Shown piece by piece: positions 1 to 9,897 of a stretch of DNA of 64,000 nt; position 1 is the first letter of the stretch, and every line of letters begins with the position of its first letter. This DNA comes from Shewanella sp. Arc9-LZ (GTDB taxonomy: Bacteria > Pseudomonadota > Gammaproteobacteria > Enterobacterales > Shewanellaceae). The stretch covers positions 434,001-498,000 of the forward strand of contig NZ_CP048031.1 in assembly GCF_010092445.1 (NCBI RefSeq), written 5' to 3'. The position numbers and the translations under genes were made by a program. The notes beneath the pieces were generated by a model. It was not told the origin of the DNA, made no database searches, and was given only the letters and a program-made list of their open reading frames with translations.

Positions 1-285
1 CGTACTTGGTGCTAATCCAGGAACGCGAAATGCGAGTAAATTTTGTAACTGCGAGGTGACTAACATATCTCGTTCGAGGGTTTGTTGTTCAATAAGTGTG
101 ACAGAAGAAGGGACTTCATCTATCCGTTCAGCAGAGCGACTGCCTGTAATAATCATTCGCTCCATTGAAGCTTTGTTTTCTGTGGCTTGTGTTGAAGATT
201 CTGCATTGGCATGCGTTGCAGGGAGTACTAATAAAAATAATGCACAATGTGTCGCAATAGCCAGTTGGCTAGGCTTGAATAACAT
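1..285 (-). CDS. TonB-dependent outer-membrane receptor, N-terminal part only
   Basis: The reading frame is open from the window edge to an ATG at 283-285 on the minus strand, giving the first 95 residues. A signal peptide (hydrophobic LFLLVLP, cleavage near THANA) is followed by a TonB-box-like stretch (MIITGSR) and the start of a plug domain (SVTLIEQQTLERD, then LQNLLAFRVPGLAPST). This is the usual N-terminus of siderophore or other iron-ligand receptors that import across the outer membrane using TonB energy. A near-consensus Fur box lies just upstream, so iron control is likely. The ligand cannot be told because the barrel lies outside the window. Confidence 0.85.
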   Translation of the reverse strand, partial: MLFKPSQLAIATHCALFLLVLPATHANAESSTQATENKASMERMIITGSRSAERIDEVPSSVTLIEQQTLERDMLVTSQLQNLLAFRVPGLAPST

Positions 286-316
286 AGGTATACCGATTAA
301 CAAATAATGAATAAAA

Positions 317-335
317 GGTAATGATATTCATTATC
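317..335 (-). promoter_or_regulatory. Fur box upstream of the TonB receptor
   Basis: The 19-mer GGTAATGATATTCATTATC matches the classical Fur consensus (GATAATGATAATCATTATC) at 17 of 19 positions. It sits about 32 bp upstream of the receptor start, where repression by iron-loaded Fur would block transcription. Confidence 0.8.
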
Positions 336-780
336 ATTAAAAAGTACACATTATTTACATTTTTTACTTTTTTGCATTAAATCAGTTAGATATTAATCAT
401 TCACTTAACTAAGAGCCACAGATCTTCATAATGAATTTAACTGTGGTTTATGGACGTTTATAAACATCTGATTGTGAGATATGTCGTTGCTCTGTAGGTG
501 TAGGCGATAACGCAGAAGCAAGAGACTATAAATTCAGTTAGAAGAGGTCTGTTAAGCGGTTTTTGCTTATTTTTGTAGTAAAAGTTTACGACAAGTGATT
601 CGTGAATAATGATTATGCAACCTTGTCGCGCATTTCTGTATAAAGCAAACCGTTTTGTTGGCGAATCGTAATCACTAAAGATCAGCTGCACTTGGTGTGT
701 TTTTAGCGTTTAATCTACATTTTTCACACGTTAGCCAGCCGTTCTCGTTAGACACGATAACAATTGAACGGTTTACCTAA
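336..780. other. intergenic region, no convincing gene
   Basis: This is an AT-rich stretch between the divergently oriented TonB-receptor start and the end of the outer-membrane protein gene. A 77-codon frame on the minus strand has no recognisable domain and no ribosome binding site, so I do not call it. Nothing else structured was seen. Confidence 0.5.
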
Positions 781-2460
781 TTAAAAATGGTCTTTCACTT
801 GAAATCTGAACTCCCAAGCGTTGATGTCGTTGCCCGTAGTGATCGGGACGGCAATATCAACATGGGCTACGTTACCGTAACTGGATTTAGAAGAGTAAAT
901 CCGTGCGCCAATACCAATACTACCAATAGGGCCATCAACTTCATTTTGTTCATCTGGGCCACCGCTTGCTTGACCTATATCGGCAAATACAGCCCAACCT
1001 AACTCGGCCAATTGATATAAATTAATGTTTGGATAGTATCGGATTTCACTCGTGAGCAACCATTGATTGTCACCATGTTGGTAGTCGTTGGGATATCCCC
1101 GTACACCTGTTTCGTCGCCAAGAGCAAACGTTTGATCAAGATAGTTATTGTGTGAGGTTGCGATACGCGCCTTGGAGTAAGCGGTCCACTTAGGGCTGAT
1201 TTGGTGAAAGAATTCAGCGGCTAAACCGACATTATAAAAGTCTTGTTGGCCAGTTTGAATATCTGTTCGAGCATTAACGGTCATTAGCAATAATTGATTG
1301 TCTTCCTGCCAACCGCGACTGCTTGAAGCCGTTATGTGATAGCCCACAGCAGCATTGTCGGCAACGTCATTGGTTTCCAATCCTAAACTTACTGTGTGAT
1401 GCCAACCTAAGTTAAAGTCTTCGTTATTATTAATCAGGTGGATATTGTTCAGCACTGTGTATTGGTCTTGCAGGTATTCGTAGCTGATCCAAGGGTAAAC
1501 AAACTCACGATCAAAAGGTAACGGTGAAATGGGGTATTCGTCGATGTTATTGAATTGATGTTGGTCTTGGGTTATCCCTAGGCTAATACGGTGCAATTGA
1601 TCTGGCGTTTTATCGACTAACCAACCAAATCCGACGTTAGCATAATCGATAACATGTTCAAATTCGTTAATGTCTTGGCCATTTTGTCTTACGGTGTCGA
1701 TGCGGGTATCCGTTAACCATGACAGGGCGTACATGTTCTGAGTATCAAGAGTATAAAAGGGCTTATTAAAGGCGATAGCAGACGCTTGGCCGTCACTGTT
1801 GTCGTAAAAATCGACCGACACATTACCGTGTTTAATCCATCTTACTGGAGCATCAAAGGCAAACTTATACCCGGTGCGGTCGGCACTTGACTGGTATTTT
1901 ATTTTAGTTTTAACCCCTAATCCCAGTAAGTTATCTTCCTTCATGCCAAACGAGTATTTAGTGTCGCCGCCATTTTTACTCAAACTGACCGTTGGCAGTA
2001 ATGACCAGTTATCCCACGTTTCGACTAATACCACGTCTTCAACGTTGTCGTCGGCGAGTGGATCTTTTCTGGCAATGTTGATATCAGCATCACGAATGTA
2101 AGGTTCATAGCGTAATAATCGCTGCGCTTCTTGAAGATCTTTCTGAGTGATTTTTTCACCTTTTTCAAAGCTTAAGCTATTGAGAATAGTCGACTCTTTG
2201 GTATTGATATGCAGATAGTTTGCCCAACGATGAAGGAAAATAGCATCCGGAGCTGACTCATCAAAAATAGGATGACTAACGACTACAATGTTCGCGACTT
2301 TTTCGACATCATGTTTATTCGTTGTCGACGGACTAGAGGGCGTGGTGACAGAGTCATCGTTGGCTTTTAACTGTGCTTCACTGTCAGCAATAGTTGCTTG
2401 AACAGCAGACGAAGAAAGCAGGATGACGAAAAAAAATACTGCCATAAATATGATTGGCAT
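781..2460 (-). CDS. outer-membrane beta-barrel protein, BamA/TamA (Omp85, D15) superfamily-like
   Basis: This is a 559-residue protein if translation starts at the ATG at 2458-2460, which has AAGGA eight bases upstream. A longer frame to 2526 lacks such a site. It has a signal peptide (MAVFFFVILLSSSAVQA). A POTRA-like segment follows around residues 80-135 (SFEKGEKITQKDLQEAQRLL), then a long region of alternating beta-strands ending in the terminal Phe typical of barrel proteins (FRFQVKDHF). Late barrel residues (GDETGVRGYP, with an RGY-type motif) resemble the bacterial surface antigen family. The family assembles or translocates proteins or lipids at the outer membrane. The exact substrate is unknown, and it is shorter than BamA. 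Confidence 0.7.
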   Translation of the reverse strand: MPIIFMAVFFFVILLSSSAVQATIADSEAQLKANDDSVTTPSSPSTTNKHDVEKVANIVVVSHPIFDESAPDAIFLHRWANYLHINTKESTILNSLSFEKGEKITQKDLQEAQRLLRYEPYIRDADINIARKDPLADDNVEDVVLVETWDNWSLLPTVSLSKNGGDTKYSFGMKEDNLLGLGVKTKIKYQSSADRTGYKFAFDAPVRWIKHGNVSVDFYDNSDGQASAIAFNKPFYTLDTQNMYALSWLTDTRIDTVRQNGQDINEFEHVIDYANVGFGWLVDKTPDQLHRISLGITQDQHQFNNIDEYPISPLPFDREFVYPWISYEYLQDQYTVLNNIHLINNNEDFNLGWHHTVSLGLETNDVADNAAVGYHITASSSRGWQEDNQLLLMTVNARTDIQTGQQDFYNVGLAAEFFHQISPKWTAYSKARIATSHNNYLDQTFALGDETGVRGYPNDYQHGDNQWLLTSEIRYYPNINLYQLAELGWAVFADIGQASGGPDEQNEVDGPIGSIGIGARIYSSKSSYGNVAHVDIAVPITTGNDINAWEFRFQVKDHF

Positions 2461-2653
2461 AGCTTCGTCCTTATTTTTATTGTTATGTTTTTGAGAGGCC
2501 TGTAAGAATAGAACTATTGTTTTCAATATGAACTTTTTATGTTGCCTCTTTGTTTCATATCATACCTGAATAACATAATAGTCAAGCATTTAGCTTGAAT
2601 AAATATTTCATTAATCCATTTAAATTATGTGGGTATTTGAGTTGTTAAAAAAT

Positions 2654-2679
2654 AAGGGCAGCATTTATAGCTGCCCTTT
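2654..2679 (-). terminator. rho-independent terminator of the ThrE-like gene
   Basis: The arms AAGGGCAGC and GCTGCCCTT pair around a short loop. Read on the minus strand the hairpin is followed by a T-run (ATTTTTTAAC). It sits directly downstream of the minus-strand exporter gene. Confidence 0.8.
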
Positions 2680-2714
2680 AATACCGATAGGAAGGTAATG
2701 TTAACTTGTAAGAT

Positions 2715-3935
2715 TTATAACGAACGGCGAGGGGGCACGATAACGTTAGCAAAAATAAGCCCAGCGATTAAGGACATAAAAATTAAGAATATTTGTGAGC
2801 CTAAATGGGCTTGATTGAGCATGGTTTCGCCCGAAATTAATGCATTGAGACCAATATAGGTTTTGCTACCAGGGACCAGAATAACGATGCCTTGCAGTAA
2901 CGCAATCGACACTGGCGCCTTCATCCAACGCGCATACAGATTTGAATAGATGCCCACGGCTAGTGCACCGACAAAAATACCAATAGATTCACCTAAATAA
3001 ATCCCGCCTAACATGGCAGAGAAAAATGCCACAATGCCGGCAAATATGCCCCAAGGGGAATCTTTTAAGCGTGCTTTAAAGATAATAACCAACGACATCG
3101 ACAATAACGGCACCGCAGACCAAATCGCCCAACGAGGCAACGGTATAGGTTCTACATAGATAGTTTCACCAAAGATGGCTTTACCAATGGTCATGCCAAG
3201 CACAGCACCAAAATACAGTTTAAATAACTGCATCACAGCATCCATGATACGTGCCGTACCGGAGATTAAATCGCGGGCGGCAAGTTCCGCTAAGCCGAGA
3301 GTGAGTGCAAGACCGGGAACAAAAATAATAATCCCCGATAAAATGGTTACGGGTAAATTGATACTCGGGTCCAATTGCGCAATCCCTGACGCTAAGATAG
3401 CGCAAACTACCGCCGCCATGGGTTCGAGCATCTCTGCGATACGTTTTGAGCGTTCAGCCCAAAAAACTAAGCTGTATACCAGTAAACCAAAAATAGCTGA
3501 CCAAAAAACGTCATGCCAACCGGTACCCATTAACATGGCGAAAGCACCCGCACTGGATCCAAAAGCTAACAGCGTCAGTTTATGGCCATAAGGATTGGGT
3601 TTATTGGCGATTTCTTCTAAGCGTTCTAATGCTTCTTGCAAGGTTCGCTGCCCAGAACTGAGCTCTTCAACCAATTCAAAGGTACGTGCTAACGAGCCTA
3701 AATCTAAGTCGCCAGGTTTAACGCGTGCAACGTGATTGTATTCTTGCTCAGTGTCATGTTGGAGTACAAATGTCATCGATGTGGGCGATATTAAAAAATA
3801 TCCTTCAATACCAAGGGTATTACATACCGTTTGCAAGTGGGATTCTAAGCGATACGCAGGAGTACCAAATTTATGCAGGTACTTACCTAGTTTAATGATA
3901 AATCTACGTTTTTCTAAAAAATCCTGATTATCCAC
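2715..3935 (-). CDS. threonine/serine exporter family protein (ThrE; fused YjjP/YjjB type)
   Basis: This 406-residue membrane protein appears to combine the two halves that E. coli encodes separately as YjjP and YjjB. The soluble N-terminus (about residues 1-115) and first membrane block match the ThrE/DUF1212 type (ISPTSMTFVLQ, then GLALTLGLAELAARDLISG). The C-terminal half is a second membrane block of the DUF3815 type, with a conserved LVPGSKTYIGL motif. The family exports small molecules such as threonine, serine or succinate at the inner membrane; the substrate here is not known. Translation appears to begin at GTG (3933-3935), since no in-frame ATG precedes the conserved MDNQDFLEKRRFI region. 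Confidence 0.85.
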   Translation of the reverse strand: MDNQDFLEKRRFIIKLGKYLHKFGTPAYRLESHLQTVCNTLGIEGYFLISPTSMTFVLQHDTEQEYNHVARVKPGDLDLGSLARTFELVEELSSGQRTLQEALERLEEIANKPNPYGHKLTLLAFGSSAGAFAMLMGTGWHDVFWSAIFGLLVYSLVFWAERSKRIAEMLEPMAAVVCAILASGIAQLDPSINLPVTILSGIIIFVPGLALTLGLAELAARDLISGTARIMDAVMQLFKLYFGAVLGMTIGKAIFGETIYVEPIPLPRWAIWSAVPLLSMSLVIIFKARLKDSPWGIFAGIVAFFSAMLGGIYLGESIGIFVGALAVGIYSNLYARWMKAPVSIALLQGIVILVPGSKTYIGLNALISGETMLNQAHLGSQIFLIFMSLIAGLIFANVIVPPRRSL

Positions 3936-4098
3936 TGGGCAGTAGTCACTCTTGTTAAGGTATTGAGCTTATTTTGGCGCGAATATTAACCGATTAAGGC
4001 GTGTGTTTACAGCCAAACTGATTCAAAATGTAGTGATAACATCAACAAATCAAAGATTAGTATAATAACAATAATATAGACGACTTAAGGAATAACAC

Positions 4099-4494
4099 AT
4101 GACATTGATGATATCGGGTTTATATGCAGGCCTAACAGCTTTGTTGGTTTTAGCATTATCTTACAAAGTGGTTAAATTTCGTCGAGTGAATAAAATAGGT
4201 ATTGGTGATGGTGGCCATCAAGGATTATCCATTGCGATCAGAGCTCATGGCAATTTAATTGAAAATGCACCCATAGTACTCATTTTGTTAGCACTGGCTG
4301 AATTGAATGGCATGCCGGTTTACTTGATACACTGTTTGGGCACAGCTTGGATTGTGGCGCGTTTATTACATGCTATTGGATTAAACCAAGGTCAAGGCGG
4401 CCATCACTTCGGCCGTTTTTGGGGTGTATTAACGACTTGGATAGTACTATTAATCTTAGCGGTTGCTAATATTGGCTTCTTTATTGGGTTATAA
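4099..4494 (+). CDS. MAPEG family membrane protein
   Basis: This is a 131-residue protein with four hydrophobic segments. It has the MAPEG signature region (FRRVNKIGIGDGGH, then RAHGNLIENAPIVLILLALAE), with the conserved R-x-H-x-N-x-x-E-x-x-P pattern. MAPEG proteins include membrane-bound glutathione transferases and relatives. The bacterial short forms (YecN-like) have no settled role. The gene is monocistronic, with AAGGAATAACAC just before the ATG. Confidence 0.85.
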   Translation: MTLMISGLYAGLTALLVLALSYKVVKFRRVNKIGIGDGGHQGLSIAIRAHGNLIENAPIVLILLALAELNGMPVYLIHCLGTAWIVARLLHAIGLNQGQGGHHFGRFWGVLTTWIVLLILAVANIGFFIGL

Positions 4495-4696
4495 CATTGA
4501 AAGCATAAGGGAATAGCAATATTCCCACGTGTTTTACAAGGTTATAAAAGGATAAAAATATTTCACTTTTGGTGTTTTTTTAGTCACACTTAGTGTCGCT
4601 CTACTGCTATACTCCGCGTCCGTTAAATTCAGCCGTAGGCTGATGTTGTCATCGGATCAGCTAGGCTGGTTTTCCCCATTTATGTAGGTCATATAC

Positions 4697-7018
4697 ATGC
4701 AAGTTGAGTCAACGTTATTTAATTATCCAAAGTTTTGGGCTGAATGCTACGGAACAGCACCTTTTTTACCCATGTCTCGTAAAGAGATGGATATTTTAGG
4801 TTGGGATAGTTGCGATATTATTGTCGTGACTGGCGACGCGTATGTTGATCACCCAAGTTTTGGTATGGCGGTGATTGGGCGAATGTTAGAAGCCCAAGGT
4901 TACCGTGTGGGTATTATTTCGCAGCCTGATTGGTCAAACAAAGAAGACTTTATGCAGCTAGGTCGCCCAAATCTATTTTTTGGGGTAACCGCTGGCAACA
5001 TGGACTCGATGATTAACCGTTATACCGCTGACCGTAAGTTACGTCATGATGATGCTTACACTGCTGGTGATATTGGCGGCAAACGCCCCGATCGTGCCGT
5101 GACCGTGTATACCCAGCGTTGTAAAGAAGCCTTTAAAGACGTACCGGTTGTTATCGGTGGCATTGAAGCCAGCCTACGCCGTATTGCCCATTACGATTAT
5201 TGGTCAGATAAAGTGCGTCGCAGTGTAATTTTTGACGCCAAAGCCGATATTTTAATTTACGGCAATGCTGAACGACCATTAATGGAAGTTGCACGCCGTA
5301 TTGCTGCGGGTGAGGCCATTGGCGATATTGACGATGTTCGTGGTACCGCAACAATGCGTAAAGAACCTATGCCCGGTTGGCGTGGCATGGATTCACGCAA
5401 AATTGACCAATTACATAAAATTGAGCCATTACCTAGCCCATATGGTGCTGATGATGTTGGTTGCAGTAATTTGTCAGGTCCAACAGACGAAAAGATTTTT
5501 GATAACGAGGCACCTAAAGCCATTAGCGTTCAACCGCCTCGTCCAAAGCCATGGGAAAAAACCTATGTACTGCTTCCTGCCTATAACAAGGTCAGCGAAG
5601 ACAAGTATTTGTATGCCCATGCCTCGCGTATTTTGCACCAAGAGCAAAACCCTGGCTGTGCTCGTGCGCTGTTTCAGCCACATGATGCCAACCGTGGTGT
5701 ATGGGTAAATCCACCTGCGTGGCCATTAAACACCGACGAAATGGATGCAGTATTCGATTTACCTTATCAACGCATCCCGCACCCTGTGTACGGCAAAGAA
5801 AAAATTCCTGCCTACGACATGATTAAGACGTCAATTAATATCATGCGTGGTTGTTTTGGTGGTTGTTCATTCTGTTCGATTACCGAGCATGAAGGACGCA
5901 TTATTCAAAGTCGCTCGAAAGAGTCGATCATCAAAGAAATTAAAGATATTCAAGAAAAAGTGCCAGGCTTTACCGGCGTTATTTCTGACTTGGGTGGCCC
6001 AACGGCGAACATGTACCGTTTAGGTTGTACCAGTGAGAAAGCGGAGAAAACCTGTCGACGTTTATCATGTGTGTTCCCGTCTATTTGCGGCCATTTAGGC
6101 ACCGACCATAAACACACCATCGACTTATACAAAGCGGCACGTGAAGTACCTGGTATTAAAAAGGTGTTAATTGCTTCGGGTGTTCGTTACGATTTGGCGA
6201 TCGAAAACCCTGAATATATTAGAGAGTTAGCTAAACATCATGTGGGTGGTTATTTAAAAATTGCTCCTGAACATACCGAAGAAGGCCCGCTCAGTAAAAT
6301 GATGAAGCCAGGTATGGGAACCTATGACAAGTTTAAAGAACTGTTTGATAAGTTTTCTAAAGAAGCGGGTAAAGAACAGTTTTTAATTCCGTACTTTATT
6401 TCGGCGCATCCTGGTACTACCGATGAAGACATGGTTAATTTGGCATTATGGTTAAAAGGGCAGAAATTTAAGCTCGACCAGGTGCAAAACTTTTATCCAT
6501 CTCCGATGGCAAATGCGACCACGATTTATCATACCGAACTTAACTCACTGAAAAACATTAAGCATGATAGTGAACAAGTGACAGTGCCTAAAAAAGGTCG
6601 TCAGCGTAAATTGCATAAATTCTTGTTGCGTTACCACGACCCAATGGGCTGGCCGATGATCCGTGAAGCCTTAGTTGCGATGGGTAAAGAGTCGTTAATT
6701 GGTAATGGTCCAAATCATTTGGTACCACCCGAAACGCGTAACGAGCAAACTAAAGTGAAGTGGGGCCAAAAGCCATCGGCTAAAGCGAAAGAACAAAGCG
6801 GCCAAAAAGCCATGACCCGTTTTTCTGCCGATCAGTTTGAAGACCGTAAAGGTAACACTAAAGCGGATAAAGGCAGTGCTAAGCCAGTAGGGCAGAAACC
6901 AAAGTCTCCAGCTAAGGCTTCGGGCCAAGCGGCAAAAGGGCAAGCGCCCACAAGCCAAGGCGCCAAGCGTCCAGCTAAAGCGACCACTTGGGCGACTAAG
7001 TCTAAATACGCTAAGTAA
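4697..7018 (+). CDS. YgiQ family radical SAM protein
   Basis: This 773-residue cytoplasmic protein follows the YgiQ plan. It has an N-terminal vitamin-B12-binding-like region ([21 protein letters not shown]) and a radical SAM core with the 4Fe-4S motif CxxxCxxC (CFGGCSFC, about residue 385). The C-terminal YgiQ domain runs through YHDPMGWP. The last 80 or so residues form a basic Lys/Ala/Gln-rich low-complexity tail, a common variable feature of the family. The substrate is unknown in the family. The gene stands alone and ends in a strong terminator. Confidence 0.93.
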   Translation: MQVESTLFNYPKFWAECYGTAPFLPMSRKEMDILGWDSCDIIVVTGDAYVDHPSFGMAVIGRMLEAQGYRVGIISQPDWSNKEDFMQLGRPNLFFGVTAGNMDSMINRYTADRKLRHDDAYTAGDIGGKRPDRAVTVYTQRCKEAFKDVPVVIGGIEASLRRIAHYDYWSDKVRRSVIFDAKADILIYGNAERPLMEVARRIAAGEAIGDIDDVRGTATMRKEPMPGWRGMDSRKIDQLHKIEPLPSPYGADDVGCSNLSGPTDEKIFDNEAPKAISVQPPRPKPWEKTYVLLPAYNKVSEDKYLYAHASRILHQEQNPGCARALFQPHDANRGVWVNPPAWPLNTDEMDAVFDLPYQRIPHPVYGKEKIPAYDMIKTSINIMRGCFGGCSFCSITEHEGRIIQSRSKESIIKEIKDIQEKVPGFTGVISDLGGPTANMYRLGCTSEKAEKTCRRLSCVFPSICGHLGTDHKHTIDLYKAAREVPGIKKVLIASGVRYDLAIENPEYIRELAKHHVGGYLKIAPEHTEEGPLSKMMKPGMGTYDKFKELFDKFSKEAGKEQFLIPYFISAHPGTTDEDMVNLALWLKGQKFKLDQVQNFYPSPMANATTIYHTELNSLKNIKHDSEQVTVPKKGRQRKLHKFLLRYHDPMGWPMIREALVAMGKESLIGNGPNHLVPPETRNEQTKVKWGQKPSAKAKEQSGQKAMTRFSADQFEDRKGNTKADKGSAKPVGQKPKSPAKASGQAAKGQAPTSQGAKRPAKATTWATKSKYAK

Positions 7019-7042
7019 GCTAACACGTTAACTTCTTGTCAT

Positions 7043-7077
7043 AAAAACCCGCATTAACGTTTGCGGGTTTTGTTTTT
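7043..7077 (+). terminator. rho-independent terminator after ygiQ-like gene
   Basis: AAACCCGCA and TGCGGGTTT pair, followed by TTGTTTTT. It lies 25 bases after the stop codon. Confidence 0.85.
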
Positions 7078-7220
7078 CTAGCAGCAATAGATTCAATAAC
7101 AAGGTAATCTTGTTCGGTACTTTCGTCTTTTAATTTAGTCTGCTCAGTAGCCGTTGTGTTACACGACTGCACTTTATTGATTAAATTACTCAATGGTTTG
7201 ATAAACAAGGAATGATCATT

Positions 7221-7823
7221 ATGCCAACGTTAATTAGGCTTAGCGCATATCTCAGTGGTGCATTACTGTGTGGTAGCGCTATGTTGGTTAATCCTGCTTA
7301 TGCCGCAAACTCGGTACAGCAACAGCAATTTTTTGAAGCTATTAGCGCTCTTTGTGGCAAAGCTTTTGCCGGTAAAATCACTGCTGGTGGCAGTGAAGGA
7401 GATGGCTTTAGTGGCAAAACATTAATTATGCATGTAAGAGATTGCACCGATCATCAGTTGCGTATTCCATTTCATGTTGGCGATGATCACTCTCGCACTT
7501 GGGTGATAACTCAAACTGATACCGGATTGCGCTTAAAGCATGATCATCGCCATAAAGATGGCACCGATGACAAAGTGACCATGTATGGTGGAGAGACCCG
7601 CGATACTGGTACTGCCAACTTGCAAACGTTTCCTGTGGACGATGAGTCTATTGCCAACTTCAAGCAACATGGCTTAACGCAATCGGTCACTAATGAGTGG
7701 CAGATGATGATTGAAGCGCATACTTTTACTTATCGTTTAAGTCGTGAGGATCGAGATTTTAAAGTCGAGTTTGACCTCTCTAAGCCTGTAGCATTACCGC
7801 CAGCACCTTGGGGATATAAATAG
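7221..7823 (+). CDS. putative periplasmic protein of unknown function
   Basis: The product has 200 residues from the ATG at 7221; an ATG nine bases earlier is too close to the AAGGA site (7207-7211). A signal peptide (LSGALLCGSAMLVNPAYA) predicts export. The mature part has two cysteines (LCGK and RDCTD) that could form a disulphide, and several His/Asp-rich stretches (HDHRHKDGTDDK). I do not recognise the family; it resembles secreted hypothetical proteins of marine gammaproteobacteria. It is followed by a dispersed repeat rather than another gene. Confidence 0.75.
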   Translation: MPTLIRLSAYLSGALLCGSAMLVNPAYAANSVQQQQFFEAISALCGKAFAGKITAGGSEGDGFSGKTLIMHVRDCTDHQLRIPFHVGDDHSRTWVITQTDTGLRLKHDHRHKDGTDDKVTMYGGETRDTGTANLQTFPVDDESIANFKQHGLTQSVTNEWQMMIEAHTFTYRLSREDRDFKVEFDLSKPVALPPAPWGYK

Positions 7824-7852
7824 GTTGTCTACTTACGCAGGCTAATTTAATC

Positions 7853-8217
7853 GTCATCCCGGCAATGCTCGTGAGCCGGGATCCAGGTTTATTTTTTTGT
7901 GTTTTATGCTTATGTACTTATGGCCTGCGGCCACTAACGTCGTGGCGCTTCACCCACACCAGACCAAGAGGAAACCAACGGCTGTTCCCTCTTGGAACTC
8001 CCAGCCGCCACATCAAAATCATCTGAAAAACGATAATTTCGATACGTGGTTGAATCCAGCTTTAAACTCTATTTTAGTGTTCTTCGGTCTTATTCGAAAA
8101 TGCTAACGCTTCCGATGGGGCGTCCCTTCCCCTCGAAAGCTAGCTGGCCATCCTTGGCCAGCTCACGTCATTTTCTTCAACGTCCTCAAGTTCAGAGTTG
8201 AATCGGTCCATTTTCAA
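7853..8217 (+). repeat. dispersed repeat element, left copy (inverted relative to 9494-9897)
   Basis: This segment begins GTCATCCCGGCAATGCT and ends GTCCATTTTCAA. Its reverse complement is present, diverged, at 9494-9897. Shared blocks include GAGCCGGGATCCAGGTTTATT, GGCCTGCGGCCACTAACG and ATGCTAACGCTTCCGATGG. Two tandem hairpins lie at 8117-8132 and 8142-8163. A frame of about 69 codons inside it is most likely not a gene. The element resembles intergenic dispersed repeats of marine gammaproteobacteria; I cannot name the family. Confidence 0.85.
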
Positions 8218-8700
8218 GTAAAGAAAACTAACTCGTTTTTGCCCCAAAACTACTTAGGACCAAAGCTCTATTTAACAGTGCTTACCTTCGTTTTCCATAC
8301 AAAAGCTAATCGATATTGCTCTTCTACAGAGACCATTATTTACTCATTTACGAGTTTTAGCTTAACTCTAATAAAACAGCTCAATAAATAAGCCTGAAGT
8401 GGTAAGTGAGAGTTAAATGGATAAGCTTAATTATTTTATAGTATGACTTTATTTAGGCAACCTCGCTTTATTTTTGGGTTTTGATAATGATTTATCGCTT
8501 TACATCAATGATATAGGAAATGTAGGATGATATTAATCAATAACTTAAGCGGCCGACTTTATTTGGCGAGCCGTTCAATAAGCTGTTGAACTAAGCCGCT
8601 GCGCGGAGCCAAATGATGACTCAATCGAGTATATTATCCTTATTGAGTCAGCTAGATTTAAAGATATGTGATGGAACACCACAATGACAAAGGAATTTCA
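8218..8700. other. intergenic region without a recognised gene
   Basis: No coding frame with a believable start was seen. At about 8609-8639 there is a GACTCAAT/ATTGAGTC hairpin. Around 8548-8594, AGCGGC and GCCGCT arms enclose GTTCAA/TTGAAC, another imperfect inverted repeat. These structures are consistent with degenerate mobile or cassette sequence. Confidence 0.5.
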
Positions 8701-8787
8701 ATGAAACACGTAAAAATCAAGCCACAGAATCAGTTCAAAACTGCTCTACAGCCCAGAGCTAGCATCAAAAAAATCAAATTACTGTAG
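8701..8787 (+). CDS. possible 28-residue basic small protein
   Basis: The ATG at 8701 has AAGGA at 8690-8694, an ideal spacing, and encodes a lysine-rich 28-residue peptide (MKHVKIKPQNQF and so on, ending KKIKLL). No family is recognised and chance is a real alternative at this length. It lies in the non-core patch between the two inverted repeats. Confidence 0.25.
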   Translation: MKHVKIKPQNQFKTALQPRASIKKIKLL

Positions 8788-8839
8788 CATAAAGCGTACC
8801 AATTAATCTGGACTAGGCATCGGCCAAGTCAAGCAAGCG

Positions 8840-8887
8840 ATTTATGCGTCGCAAACAGCGCAACGCATAAATACTAAAACGTTAGTT
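8840..8887 (+). repeat. attC-like inverted repeat before the acetyltransferase gene
   Basis: ATTTATGCGT (8840-8849) and ACGCATAAAT (8863-8872) are perfect inverted arms. They are followed by AAAACGTTAGTTGCC, whose GTTAGTT is one base off the integron core site GTTRRRY. GNAT acetyltransferases are frequent integron cassettes, so a stray cassette is possible. No integrase is nearby and a matching left core site is not clear. Confidence 0.3.
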
Positions 8888-8907
8888 GCCTCTAAGGGAA
8901 TTTGACA

Positions 8908-9333
8908 ATGATAGATATTATCAAGGCAGACCATACTCATGTTTCATCTATCAAAAATCTTTTAGAGCAACTGGGCTATGAAAGTGAGGAAACAGGTTTA
9001 ATCTCAGCATTAGAATTACCGCATAATGAGTCCGAAGCATTTGTCGTTGTTTCCTCAACGAAGGTAGTTGCTTTCATGTCGCTTATTTATTTTTACTACT
9101 TCCCTTTGCAAAAACATGTCTGCCGCATTACTGCGATTGTTGTTGACAAAAATCTTAGGAATTCAGGTATCGGAAAAAAGTTAATTCGGTTTGCGGCTAC
9201 CAAGGCACAAAGTAGTTCATGCGTACAACTTGAAGTTACGACTTCTTTGTCTCGTGAAGCCACACAAGCGTACTACGAGCATTTAGGTTTTAATAAAGCG
9301 TCATTGAGGTATTATTTAAACATTGGCAACTAG
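8908..9333 (+). CDS. GNAT family N-acetyltransferase
   Basis: The product has 141 residues from the ATG at 8908, with AAGGGA eight bases upstream; a TTG at 8902 is less likely. It shows the GNAT fold: motif D/A strand RITAIVVDKNLRNSGIGKKLI, in which RNSGIGKKL is the acetyl-CoA pyrophosphate loop, and a C-terminal ATQAYYEHLGF motif B. It would transfer an acetyl group from acetyl-CoA to an amine; the substrate is unknown. The gene is isolated between two inverted dispersed repeats and looks recently acquired. Confidence 0.88.
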   Translation: MIDIIKADHTHVSSIKNLLEQLGYESEETGLISALELPHNESEAFVVVSSTKVVAFMSLIYFYYFPLQKHVCRITAIVVDKNLRNSGIGKKLIRFAATKAQSSSCVQLEVTTSLSREATQAYYEHLGFNKASLRYYLNIGN

Positions 9334-9493
9334 CAAAAACATCAACTGGAAAATCACTCGCTGGGCTTCGCCCAAAAACGTTCGTTATTTCCAGTTATAT
9401 TAAGTGTTACCCATAGAAAATTTAACCTGAAACTCACGGATTAGAGTTAAAGATCTAACTCGGAAATGTCCATAAATGAGTCAGAAGTTATGA

Positions 9494-9897
9494 TTGAAAA
9501 TGGATAAATTTACCTCTGAACTTGAGGCCGTTGAAGAAAATAGCGTGAAGCTCACATGGATGTGAGCTTAGCTTTCGCGGTACAGGATGTACCATCGGAA
9601 GCGTTAGCATTTTTGAATAAGGCCGAGGTAGGATGTCAATGAGGTTTCAAGCTGGATAAATTTCCGTGGCAATTTTTTCGCTGCTGTTGTTTGGTTAAAT
9701 AGCGAAAATGTTGCCGGAACGGCAGGGGTGATCCAAGAGGGGATTGCTGTTGATCCCCTTTTGGCCCGTGCAGGGTGGAACCTTGCGATGTTAGTCTGGT
9801 GTGGGCGAAGCGCCACGACGTTAGTGGCCGCAGGCCATCAATACCAAACATAAAAGAATAAACCTGGATCCCGGCTCAAAAGCATTACCGGGATGAC
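9494..9897 (-). repeat. dispersed repeat element, right copy (inverted relative to 7853-8217)
   Basis: Read on the minus strand it matches the left copy from GTCATCCCGG through GGCCTGCGGCCACTAACG to CCATTTTCAA. The two copies differ over much of their middle but keep the order of blocks. Two hairpins (9548-9569 and 9579-9593) occupy the same places as in the left copy with different stem sequences. Overlapping frames of about 70 codons are probably not genes. Confidence 0.85.

Noticed and set aside
458..691. 77-codon minus-strand frame in the first intergenic region
   Set aside because: No ribosome binding site, no domain, odd composition; probably chance.
7897..8106. 69-codon frame inside the left dispersed repeat
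   Set aside because: The matching frame in the other repeat copy is not conserved as protein, while hairpins are; the repeat is better seen as non-coding.
9604..9851. Two overlapping frames of 70-71 codons in the right dispersed repeat
   Set aside because: Same reason; both lie within repeat sequence and have no start signals.
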